Of a stretch of DNA of 42,757 nucleotides, positions 32,206-39,487 are shown one piece after another. Below the pieces are notes generated by a model. That model searched no databases. It was not told the DNA's origin and worked only from the letters and a program-made list of their open reading frames with translations. How positions within the stretch are numbered: position 1 is the stretch's first letter; every line of letters begins with the position of its first letter. The stretch is from Cellulomonas hominis (GTDB taxonomy: Bacteria > Actinomycetota > Actinomycetes > Actinomycetales > Cellulomonadaceae). Where the stretch lies: the NCBI RefSeq assembly GCF_005239125.1, contig NZ_SZYE01000010.1, positions 1-42,757 on the forward strand, read 5' to 3'. Made by a program: the position numbers and the translations under genes.

Positions 32206-32514
32206 ATGATTTCCCCGCGCCGAGGGCAGCGGGCTGCGCTGCACCTGCTGTGGACGCTGCCGCTGGCGGCCGCCGTCGCCTTCGTGATGGTCGGGGCCGC
32301 CGTGTTCGCGTGGTGCGGCGTCTGGGGCTGCGAGCAGCGCAGCCCGAGCGATGCCACGCCCGCGGTCATCGGCCTCCTCGCGGCCGGCCTGGTGATGGGA
32401 CTGGCGGTCGGGCTGGTGCCCTGGACCGAGCGGCGGGGGATCAGCGCCGCGGTCGCGACGACAGTCGGGCTGGTCGCCACCACCGGCGCGGCGGTGTACG
32501 CCAGCGCCCTCTGA
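32206..32514 (+). CDS. small membrane protein, 102 residues
   Basis: A 102-residue protein with three hydrophobic segments: LHLLWTLPLAAAVAFVMVGAAVFAW (about 11-35), AVIGLLAAGLVMGLAVGLVPW (about 54-73) and ISAAVATTVGLVATTGAAVYA (about 80-100). Two Cys flank a short loop after the first segment (WCGVWGCEQR), possibly a disulphide outside the membrane. ATG 32206 is preceded by GGGTGGTG. No family recognised. It ends the three-ORF run that begins at 31932. Confidence 0.6.
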   Translation: MISPRRGQRAALHLLWTLPLAAAVAFVMVGAAVFAWCGVWGCEQRSPSDATPAVIGLLAAGLVMGLAVGLVPWTERRGISAAVATTVGLVATTGAAVYASAL

Positions 32515-32681
32515 CGACCGGTCGACCCATCACCCGACTCGACGCGTCCGCCCCCCCCCGCGACGCCCGTCAGAAGCGGCTCGGCACCTCTGGACGCCGC
32601 CCCGACCAGGCTCGGCGGGTCCACTCGCTCCCCGGCCGCTGCGTCCACCGCGTACGCACGCTCAGGACGTCGTTCGCCTCC

Positions 32682-32706
32682 GCCGGGGTACGCCGCGTAC
32701 CCCGGC
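32682..32706 (-). terminator. hairpin terminator of the GH67 operon
   Basis: A perfect 11-bp inverted repeat (arms 32682-32692, GCCGGGGTACG, and 32696-32706) with a 3-base loop directly abuts the GH67 stop codon at 32707. The rest of the 192-base gap before it holds only a run of nine C near 32551-32559. Confidence 0.75.
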
Positions 32707-34758
32707 TCAGTACACGACCCGCCCCGACGCGTCCTTGACCCCGGACTTCCGCCAGAAGTAGCTCCGCACCTGGTCCCGCCACTCCACGGCCGACGCCCGC
32801 TGCACCTCCAGCCGCTCCCGCACCCGCGCGTCGAAGTCGGCCGGCACCGCCCCGCCCACGAGGTCCGCTAGCGACCCCCACGCAGCCTCGGCCGCGTCGA
32901 GCCCCTCGACCGCCTCGGCCCTCGAGTCGTAGATGTGCTGGATCACGGTCTTCCCCGACCGGAGCACGTGGGAGTACGGCACGTGGTGGAAGAACAGCAG
33001 CAGCTCGTCCGGGCAGGTGTCGACGGACTCGTAGGTCTCCCGCCACGGCGACGGGAACTGCCCCGCGAACCCGGTCCCGGTCGCCACCGTGCGGTCGACC
33101 CCGATCCCGTCCCGGTCGGCGAAGTGGTACGTCCCCCACCGCGAGTACTCGTACCCGTCGACGGACGGTCCGCCGTGCGTGCCGGGGTCGACCATGAACC
33201 CGACGCCCAGCGGCGCGGTGTACCCCTCGTACCGCGCCCACGAGCCGTCCATGACCTCGTGCAGCACCGACCGGATCCGCGCCAGGTCGTCAGCACCGGC
33301 CGAGGCGAACGTCAGCGCGATCCACTCGTCCAGCACGTCCTCGGCCGTGAGCGTCGAGTCCCACGCCAGCCGCCCGAACGCGTACAGGTTCGCCTGCGCC
33401 AGCGGGTGCCCGGTCCAGAACGCGTCGTCCCCGACGTTCGACACCGCGGCCACGCCGCCGGCCGGCGCCGAACCGCCGCCCCCGCCGACGATCGACGCCA
33501 CCGCCCGCGAACCGTCCAGTGGGAACCGCAGGTACTCCCGCCACGCCGGCGCGAGGTAGCAGACGTGCCGCTGCTGCCCGGTGTACTCCTGCGTGACCTG
33601 CAGCTCGATCGCCAGCCGCGTTCGGGGCATCGCGGCCAGCACGGGGGAGAGCGGCTCGCGCACCTGGAAGTCCATCGGCCCGTGCTTGACCTGCAGCACC
33701 ACGTTGTCGGCGAACGTCCCGTCGAGCGGCGCGAAGTGGTCGTACGACGCCCGCGCGCGGTCGGTGGTGCGGTCCCGCCAGTCCTGGTGGTGGTTGTAGA
33801 CGAACGCCCGCCACAGGACGGTGCCGCCGTGCGGGCGCACGGCCGCGGCGAGCATGTTCGCGCCGTCGGCGTGGCTGCGGCCGTAGGCGAACGGGCCGGG
33901 CTGGCCCTCTGAGTCGGCCTTGATGAGGAACCCACCGAAGTCCGGGACCGCGCCGTAAACGCGGTCCGCGGTCGACGCCCACCAGGACGCGACGGCCGGG
34001 TCCAGCGGGTCCGCCGTCTCCAACCCGCCCAGCACGCGCGGCGACCCGAACGACACCGACAGGAAGATCCGGATCCCGTACGCCCGGAACACGTCGGCGA
34101 TGCGGGCGACGTCGCCGAGGCCGTCCGTGAGCAGGCGCGCCTCGTGGGCGTGCACGTTGACGTTGTTGATGCCGACCGCCTCGACGCCGGTCGCGGCGAG
34201 CAGCCGGGCGTAGTCGCGGACCCGGCTCAGGTCGGCGCGGACCGCGCCGTCGGCGTAGAAGATCGAGCCGCCGGCGTAGCCGCGCTCGATCTGGCCCATC
34301 ACTGGGTGCACGGTCATGTTGTCCCAGTGGTCGAGCATGCGGAGCGGCTGCTCGGGGGCGCTCGTCGTCGTCCCCAGCGCGGGCACCATGCCGAGCATCC
34401 GCGCCACCGCCTCCTCCCGGGCCAGCGCGTACAGCCCGCGCAGCGTGGCCGGGCCGTCGGCACCGAGCAGCACCGTGCGGTCGACGGTCCGGACGATCGC
34501 GTGGCCCCCGGCGGGGACCTCGGGGAGCGCGTCGAGGCCGACCGACGACGGCGACGCGACCGCCCCGACCGGCGCGACGACCAGCCGCGCCTCGACGGGC
34601 CTCGGACCCCCATCACCGGACGACAGCTCCGAGCGGACCGTGTCGAGGCACGGCCCGGCGCCGAGGACGGCGGACGGCAGCGCGCGCAGCGGGGCCAGGG
34701 CCGCGTCGGGCAGCCAGGCGGGGTGGACGGTGACGGCGACGGCGTTGTCGGGGGTCAT
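32707..34758 (-). CDS. aguA: GH67 alpha-glucuronidase
   Basis: A 683-residue cytoplasmic enzyme that removes 4-O-methylglucuronic acid from the non-reducing end of aldouronic acids derived from glucuronoxylan. The proposed acid Glu284 lies in KADSEGQPGP; the base pair Asp363 (KHGPMDFQVREP) and Glu391 (TQEYTGQ) is 28 residues apart, as Asp365 and Glu393 in the Cellvibrio japonicus enzyme. Other family segments are LDHWDNMTVHPVMGQIERGYAGGSIF, GINNVNVHA and WDSTLTAEDVLDEW. There is no signal peptide, so the substrate must be imported, presumably by the divergent transporter. ATG 34758 follows GGAG. It is the last gene of a three-gene operon after a LacI regulator and a serine hydrolase. Confidence 0.95.
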   Translation of the reverse strand: MTPDNAVAVTVHPAWLPDAALAPLRALPSAVLGAGPCLDTVRSELSSGDGGPRPVEARLVVAPVGAVASPSSVGLDALPEVPAGGHAIVRTVDRTVLLGADGPATLRGLYALAREEAVARMLGMVPALGTTTSAPEQPLRMLDHWDNMTVHPVMGQIERGYAGGSIFYADGAVRADLSRVRDYARLLAATGVEAVGINNVNVHAHEARLLTDGLGDVARIADVFRAYGIRIFLSVSFGSPRVLGGLETADPLDPAVASWWASTADRVYGAVPDFGGFLIKADSEGQPGPFAYGRSHADGANMLAAAVRPHGGTVLWRAFVYNHHQDWRDRTTDRARASYDHFAPLDGTFADNVVLQVKHGPMDFQVREPLSPVLAAMPRTRLAIELQVTQEYTGQQRHVCYLAPAWREYLRFPLDGSRAVASIVGGGGGSAPAGGVAAVSNVGDDAFWTGHPLAQANLYAFGRLAWDSTLTAEDVLDEWIALTFASAGADDLARIRSVLHEVMDGSWARYEGYTAPLGVGFMVDPGTHGGPSVDGYEYSRWGTYHFADRDGIGVDRTVATGTGFAGQFPSPWRETYESVDTCPDELLLFFHHVPYSHVLRSGKTVIQHIYDSRAEAVEGLDAAEAAWGSLADLVGGAVPADFDARVRERLEVQRASAVEWRDQVRSYFWRKSGVKDASGRVVY

Positions 34759-34779
34759 GGCTCCGGGTGGGGTCGACGG

Positions 34780-36171
34780 TCAGGACGGTCCCCGCGCCGG
34801 TGCGGCGACCAGCGGCGGGACGAGGAGGGTGGCGAGCGTCGGCTCCCACAGCGGCGCGGTGTGCCAGCGGGCGGACAGCGCGCCGTCGGGGGCGCGGGTG
34901 ACCAGCAGGCGGTGCGGCGAGGCCGTCGCGACGAGGTGCGCGCGCACGGTGCCGTCGGGCAGCCGCTCGGCGCGGCCCGCGACGGGGACGATGCCGTCGG
35001 GGACGGGGTCGCTCGGGGCGCCGACGGCGGTGTCGCCCGGGCGGAGCTCGAGGGACCCGCGGCTCCACGCGCCCGGGCGCAGGTCGACGCCGCCGCCGGG
35101 CTGGCCGTCGCGGGCCGGGATCGTCAACCGCCAGCCGGCGGCGGCGGGGCCGTCGTCGTCCAGCGTCCACCCCGCGACGTCGAGCGCCGGGGCGTCGGAC
35201 GCGACGTACCGGTCGCGCACCGCCCACGAGTCGCGCTCCGCGACACCGCCGAGCGGCGCCCCCGACGAGTCGGCAGCGGCCGCCACCAGCCCCCACAGCA
35301 CGTCGAGCACCCGCTGCGTGTCCATCGCCGACCCCTGGTACGCCACGACGACCCCGGACTCCGGCACGACGAGCGTGAACTGCCCGTACGCCCCGTCCAT
35401 CCGGTAGCCGTGCCGGCTGCGCCAGACCCCGTACCCGTACCCCAGCGCCCAGTCGTCGTGGGCGGTGTCGGGCTCGGGGCCCTGGTGGTCCTCGACGCCC
35501 GTCTCGGCCGTCGGCACGAACGTCGTCGCCATCGCGTCGACCGCGGCCGCGGGCAGCACCCGTGTCCCGTCCGGCGCCACACCCCCGGCCGCCAAGGCCA
35601 TCCCGAGCCGCGCCTGGTCGTCGACGGTGAGGTGCAGCCCCGAGAAGCCCTGCTCGACGCCGGCGAGCGACCGCCACCACCGCGGCCCGATGCCGAGCGG
35701 GTCGAGCAGCCGCGGCCGCAGGTACGCGGTCGGCTGCTCCCCGGCGACGGCGTGCACGACGCGGCCGAGGGTGCACGTGGCGGGGGAGGAGTACGCGAAC
35801 CGCATCCCGACGGGGTGCTCCGGCGGCGTCGAGAGCAGGACCGCGGGGTCGGCCGGCATCACGGCGGTCTGCTCGCGGCTGTGCCCGGTGGACATGGTGA
35901 GCAGGTGCCGCAGCGTGAACCCGTGCGGGTTCGGCAGGTCGAGGTGCCGGTCGACGGGGTCGCCCAAGCCCAGCCGCCCCTCGGACTCGAGAAGCAGCAC
36001 GGCCATCGCGGTGACCGACTTGGACACCGAGTACACGAGCCCGGCGCGCTCCGCGTCGTACGGCGCCCAGGTCGCGCGCGCCAGGACGGTCCCGTGGCGG
36101 GCGACGACGAGCGCGTGCGGGTCGAGCCCGTCCAGCGCGTCGAGCGCCCCGCCGAACCCGTCCCAAGTCAC
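34780..36171 (-). CDS. serine hydrolase of the beta-lactamase/esterase family
   Basis: A 463-residue class C-type serine hydrolase without a signal peptide. The nucleophile motif SxxK is Ser48-Val-Ser-Lys51 in LVYSVSKSVTA, and the second motif is Tyr127 in FAYSSPATCTLG. LLTMSTGHS and GYGYGVWRSRHGYRMDGAYGQF are typical of the family. A C-terminal beta-rich extension of about 130 residues follows. GTG 36171 overlaps the regulator stop (GTGA). Members act as esterases, peptidases or transferases; between a LacI regulator and GH67 the likely task is removing acetyl or other esters from imported xylo-oligosaccharides. That substrate is inference. Confidence 0.82.
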   Translation of the reverse strand: MTWDGFGGALDALDGLDPHALVVARHGTVLARATWAPYDAERAGLVYSVSKSVTAMAVLLLESEGRLGLGDPVDRHLDLPNPHGFTLRHLLTMSTGHSREQTAVMPADPAVLLSTPPEHPVGMRFAYSSPATCTLGRVVHAVAGEQPTAYLRPRLLDPLGIGPRWWRSLAGVEQGFSGLHLTVDDQARLGMALAAGGVAPDGTRVLPAAAVDAMATTFVPTAETGVEDHQGPEPDTAHDDWALGYGYGVWRSRHGYRMDGAYGQFTLVVPESGVVVAYQGSAMDTQRVLDVLWGLVAAAADSSGAPLGGVAERDSWAVRDRYVASDAPALDVAGWTLDDDGPAAAGWRLTIPARDGQPGGGVDLRPGAWSRGSLELRPGDTAVGAPSDPVPDGIVPVAGRAERLPDGTVRAHLVATASPHRLLVTRAPDGALSARWHTAPLWEPTLATLLVPPLVAAPARGPS

Positions 36172-37199
36172 GACCGACCCCCGCCCGGGGCAGGCGGCGC
36201 CGTCGACGCCCGGATCACCAGCTCCGTCACCAGCTCCACCCGCGTCGACGGCGGCTCCCCGCCCGCGGCGAGCGTCAGCAGCATCCGGGTCGCCATCGCG
36301 GCCATCTCCCGCAGCGGCTGGTGCACCGTGGTCAGGCCGGGGTCGATCCACTGGCTGATCGGCAGGTCGTCGTACCCGACGACGGACAGGTCGTCCGGCA
36401 CCCGCAGCCCGAGCTCGCGGGCCGCCCGCAGGACGCCGAGCGCCTGGTAGTCCGACCCGGCGAACACGGCGGTCGGGCGGTCGGGGCCGGCGAGCAGGTC
36501 GAGCGCGTGCCGGTAGCCGCTCTCGGCGTCGAACGCGCCCCACCGGATGAGCGCGGGGTCCCACGGCACGCCGACCTCGTCGTGCGCGCTGCGGAAGCCG
36601 TCGACGCGGGCGCGGGAGCACAGCATGTCGTCCGGCCCGGAGATCGCGGCGATCCGGCGGTGCCCGAGCGCGAGCAGGTGCCGGGTGCCGGAGAGGCCGC
36701 CGTTCCAGTTGTTGGAGCCGACGGTCGGTACGCCGGCGGGCGGCTCGCCCTGGGTGTCGACCACGGCGAACGGGATGTTCCGCGACTCGAGCTGGTGCCG
36801 CTGCTTGGCGTCGAGCCCGGACAGGACCAGGAGGACGCCGAGCGGCCGGCGGGCCATCACGTCGTCGATCCACTCCTGGGTGGGGCGGTGCGCGCCGCCG
36901 AGCTCGGACAGCACGACGCCGACCCGCTCGGGGCCGCAGACCCGCTCGACGCCCTTGATGATCTCCTGCGCCCACAGGTTGTCGGCGGCGTGGAACACCA
37001 GGTCGAGCAGCCGGACGCCGGCCCCGGAGGCCCGGGTGGCGACGGGCTTGCGGTAGTCGTGCCGTTCGAGCGCCGCCTCGACGCGGGCGCGGGTCGCCTC
37101 CGAGACGTCGGTGCGGCCGTTCAGCACCTTCGACACGGTCGGGATCGACACGCCCACCTCGCTCGCGATGTCGGCGATCGTCGTGCGGCCTCTCGGCAT
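36168..37199 (-). CDS. LacI-family transcriptional regulator
   Basis: A 343-residue regulator. An N-terminal LacI helix-turn-helix with hinge (TTIADIASEVGVSIPTVSKVLNGRTDVSEATRARV) is followed by a periplasmic-binding-protein-like ligand domain (LLVLSGLDAKQRHQLESRNIPFAVVD, PTAVFAGSDYQALGVLRAARELGLRVPDDLSVVGYDDLPIS). ATG 37199 has AAGGGGAG upstream. It heads the operon with the serine hydrolase and aguA and is divergent from the transporter operon. It probably represses both until an aldouronate or xylo-oligosaccharide is present. Candidate operators are the TTCGAA dyads at 37208 and 37352. Confidence 0.93.
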   Translation of the reverse strand: MPRGRTTIADIASEVGVSIPTVSKVLNGRTDVSEATRARVEAALERHDYRKPVATRASGAGVRLLDLVFHAADNLWAQEIIKGVERVCGPERVGVVLSELGGAHRPTQEWIDDVMARRPLGVLLVLSGLDAKQRHQLESRNIPFAVVDTQGEPPAGVPTVGSNNWNGGLSGTRHLLALGHRRIAAISGPDDMLCSRARVDGFRSAHDEVGVPWDPALIRWGAFDAESGYRHALDLLAGPDRPTAVFAGSDYQALGVLRAARELGLRVPDDLSVVGYDDLPISQWIDPGLTTVHQPLREMAAMATRMLLTLAAGGEPPSTRVELVTELVIRASTAPPAPGGGRS

Positions 37200-37204
37200 G
37201 GCTC

Positions 37205-37216
37205 CCCTTCGAAACT
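37205..37216. promoter_or_regulatory. TTCGAA-type candidate operator 1
   Basis: CCCTTCGAAACT with the dyad TTCGAA (37208-37213) lies just in front of the LacI gene and overlaps the region of its ribosome-binding site. A related element occurs at 37349-37360. Such TTTCGAAA elements are known near xylan genes of actinobacteria. Confidence 0.45.
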
Positions 37217-37286
37217 GTCGCTGTCGGAGCAGCGGTTCCCGACTGTAGCGCACGCCTCGTGCCCCGCGGCAGCCCTCGGGGGATGG

Positions 37287-37316
37287 TTGACGGAGGCGGT
37301 GAGACGCCCCTACGGT
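37287..37316 (+). promoter_or_regulatory. promoter of the aldouronate-type transporter operon
   Basis: TTGACG (37287-37292), an 18-base spacer and TACGGT (37311-37316) match the housekeeping consensus. Transcription would start near 37323, just upstream of the second TTCGAA element. Confidence 0.65.
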
Positions 37317-37348
37317 GCGGGTGAAACAGTATCGGTGTGAGCAGCGCA

Positions 37349-37360
37349 ACTTTCGAAACC
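37349..37360. promoter_or_regulatory. TTCGAA-type candidate operator 2
   Basis: ACTTTCGAAACC, with TTCGAA at 37352-37357, lies about 30 bases downstream of the transporter transcription start, where a bound LacI protein would block elongation. It resembles the element at 37205-37216. Confidence 0.5.
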
Positions 37361-37397
37361 TGCGCAGCCCGCCGCACCCACGACGGAGTGGACCGAC

Positions 37398-37469
37398 ATG
37401 AGCGACGCAGCACCTCCCGTCCGGCGCGACGCGCGCCGGACGGCGCCCGCGCACGGCGGTGGCGCATGA
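37398..37469 (+). CDS. 23-residue leader ORF coupled to the permease, with internal hairpin
   Basis: ATG 37398 with GGAG about eight bases upstream opens a 23-residue Ala/Arg/Pro-rich frame (MSDAAPPVRRDARRTAPAHG...) whose TGA (37467-37469) overlaps the permease ATG 37466 (ATGA). The ORF spans a perfect 8-bp hairpin with a 3-base loop (37421-37428 and 37432-37439). It may be a coupling or control leader. A real fused N-terminus broken by a one-base error cannot be excluded. Confidence 0.4.
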   Translation: MSDAAPPVRRDARRTAPAHGGGA

Positions 37470-38512
37470 CCGTCCAGGGCCCGGAGATCACCACGCCGGC
37501 GCCGGTCCCGGCGGGCCCGGCCGGCCCGGCGGCGGAGCTGACGCCGGCCGCGGACCCGGCCCGCGCCGCCCGCGCGCCCCGCCGCGCCCGGCGGTCCCGC
37601 GCGAACGGCAAGCTCCCGTGGCGCACCGCGCTGCGCAAGGACTGGCAGCTGTACTCGCTCGCGGTGCTGCCGCTGATCTTCTTCGCGGTGTTCCGGTACA
37701 CGCCGATGCTCGGCAACGTCATCGCGTTCCGGAAGTTCCGCGCCGGCGGCAACATCTTCGGCGAGGAGTGGGTGGGGTTCCGCTACGTCGAGATGTTCCT
37801 GTCCGACCCGACGTTCTGGATGGTCTTCCGGAACACCCTGGTCATCGGGGCGCTCACGCTGCTGTTCTGCTTCCCGCTGCCGATCGTGCTGGCGCTGCTG
37901 CTGAACGAGGTCCGGTCGCGGGTGTTCAAGCGGTTCGTGCAGTCGGTGTCCTACCTGCCGCACTTCCTGTCGATCGTGATCATCGCCGGCATGCTGTTCC
38001 AGCTGCTCTCGCTGGAGGGCACGGTGAACCAGGTCGTCACGGCGCTGGGCGGGGACGCGGTGCCGTTCCTGCAACGTCCCGAGTGGTTCCGCGCGGTGTA
38101 CGTGTCGAGCGAGGTCTGGCAGACCGTCGGCTGGGGCACGATCCTCTACCTCGCGGCCCTGACCACGGTCGACGAGAGCCTCTACGAGGCGGCGCGGATC
38201 GACGGCGCGAACCGGTGGAAGCAGACCTGGCACATCACGCTGCCGGGCATCCGGCCGACGATGGTCACGCTGCTCATCCTCAACATCGGCACCTTCATGG
38301 CGGTCGGGTTCGAGAAGGTCCTGCTGCTCTACAACCCGCTGACCTATCCCACGGCCGACGTCATCTCGACGTACCTGTACCGGGTCGGCCTGGTGTCCAA
38401 CAACTTCTCGTACGCGGCGGCCATCGGGCTGTTCGAGTCGATCATCGGCCTGACGCTGATCCTCTCCGCGAACGCGATCTCGAAGCGAGCGGTGGGAGCG
38501 AGCCTGTGGTGA
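37466..38512 (+). CDS. sugar ABC transporter permease (LplB/YteP-like; aldouronate importer type)
   Basis: A 348-residue permease of the LplB/YteP class. After a ~55-residue Pro/Ala/Arg-rich cytoplasmic extension there are six membrane segments beginning at YSLAVLPLIFFAVFRY. Class features are FRKFRAGGNIFGEEWVGFRY, SVSYLPHFLSIVIIAGM and the EAA loop ESLYEAARIDGANRWKQTWHITLPGIRPTM. It equals AguF-type permeases of aldouronic-acid transporters that accompany GH67 in Geobacillus; this match is by class and context. ATG 37466 is coupled to a short upstream ORF. The stop overlaps the next gene. Confidence 0.9.
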   Translation: MTVQGPEITTPAPVPAGPAGPAAELTPAADPARAARAPRRARRSRANGKLPWRTALRKDWQLYSLAVLPLIFFAVFRYTPMLGNVIAFRKFRAGGNIFGEEWVGFRYVEMFLSDPTFWMVFRNTLVIGALTLLFCFPLPIVLALLLNEVRSRVFKRFVQSVSYLPHFLSIVIIAGMLFQLLSLEGTVNQVVTALGGDAVPFLQRPEWFRAVYVSSEVWQTVGWGTILYLAALTTVDESLYEAARIDGANRWKQTWHITLPGIRPTMVTLLILNIGTFMAVGFEKVLLLYNPLTYPTADVISTYLYRVGLVSNNFSYAAAIGLFESIIGLTLILSANAISKRAVGASLW

Positions 38513-39432
38513 CGACCGTCGAGACTTCCGCGGGCCCGCTGCCCGCGCGCACCGGCAGCCTGCTGCGGGAGACCCGCGGGTACAAGGTGTTCCGGGCGTT
38601 CAACGTGGTGGCGCTGCTCGGCGTCGTCGCCGTGACGCTCTACCCGTTCCTCATGATCATCGCGCGGTCGTTCAGCTCGGACACCGCGATCCGGTCGGGC
38701 CAGGTGAACATCTGGCCGGTCGGGTTCAACCTCACGACGTACCAGCTCGTGATGAACGACGCGATGTTCTGGACCAACTACAAGAACACGGTGATCTACA
38801 CCGTCGTCGCGACGGCGATCGCCCTGGTGCTCACCACCTGCTACGCCTACGTCATCTCGAAGCACCACCTGCGCGGCCGCTCGGTGCTGATCGGCATCGC
38901 GGTGTTCACGATGTTCTTCAACGGCGGTCTGATCCCGAACTACGTGCTCATCACGAGCCTCGGGCTGAAGAACTCGCTGTGGGCGATCGTCCTGCCGAAC
39001 GCGATCAGCGTGTTCAACCTGCTGGTGATGAAGGCGTTCTTCGAGAACCTCCCGCTGGAGCTGGAGGAGGCCGCGCAGATCGACGGCCTCGGCACGTACC
39101 GGATCCTGTGGAAGATCGTCATCCCGCTGTCCAAGGCGGTGATCGCGACGATGCTGCTGTTCTACGCGGTGAGCTTCTGGAACTCCTGGTTCGCGGCCTT
39201 CCTCTACATGGACAAGTCCGAGCTGTTCCCGGTGACGGTCTACCTGCGGAACCTCATCGCGGGGTCGTCGACCGCCCAGTCCACCGGCGCCGCAGCGGCC
39301 GACGTCGCACAGGTCTCGGCCAACATCCAGTCCGTGACGATGGTGCTCACCGTCCTCCCGATCCTCTGCGTGTACCCGTTCGTGCAGAGGTACTTCGTCT
39401 CGGGGGTGATGCTCGGCTCCGTCAAGGGCTGA
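38506..39432 (+). CDS. sugar ABC transporter permease (YtcP-like)
   Basis: A 308-residue permease, partner of the preceding LplB-like protein. Six membrane segments, with the class pattern MFFNGGLIPNYVLITSLGLKNSLWAIVLPNAISVFNLLVMKAFFENLP, the EAA loop ELEEAAQIDGLGTYRILWKIVIPLSKAV and the ending RYFVSGVMLGSVKG. GTG 38506 has GGGAG seven bases upstream; GTG 38509 overlapping the previous stop is an alternative. With the next gene (lipoprotein) it forms an importer lacking its own ATPase. Confidence 0.92.
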   Translation: MVTTVETSAGPLPARTGSLLRETRGYKVFRAFNVVALLGVVAVTLYPFLMIIARSFSSDTAIRSGQVNIWPVGFNLTTYQLVMNDAMFWTNYKNTVIYTVVATAIALVLTTCYAYVISKHHLRGRSVLIGIAVFTMFFNGGLIPNYVLITSLGLKNSLWAIVLPNAISVFNLLVMKAFFENLPLELEEAAQIDGLGTYRILWKIVIPLSKAVIATMLLFYAVSFWNSWFAAFLYMDKSELFPVTVYLRNLIAGSSTAQSTGAAAADVAQVSANIQSVTMVLTVLPILCVYPFVQRYFVSGVMLGSVKG

Positions 39433-39487
39433 CCGCCTTTCCCCTTCCCCGCCACGAACGACGATGTTCGTCACGAAAGGAATGCCC

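Noticed and set aside
32551-32559. Run of nine C as a phase-variation tract
   Set aside because: It lies between genes and in no promoter; it can be a composition or sequencing effect.
34144-36450. 768-residue plus-strand frame over the GH67 and serine hydrolase genes
   Set aside because: Arg/Gly/Val-rich shadow with no recognisable domain.
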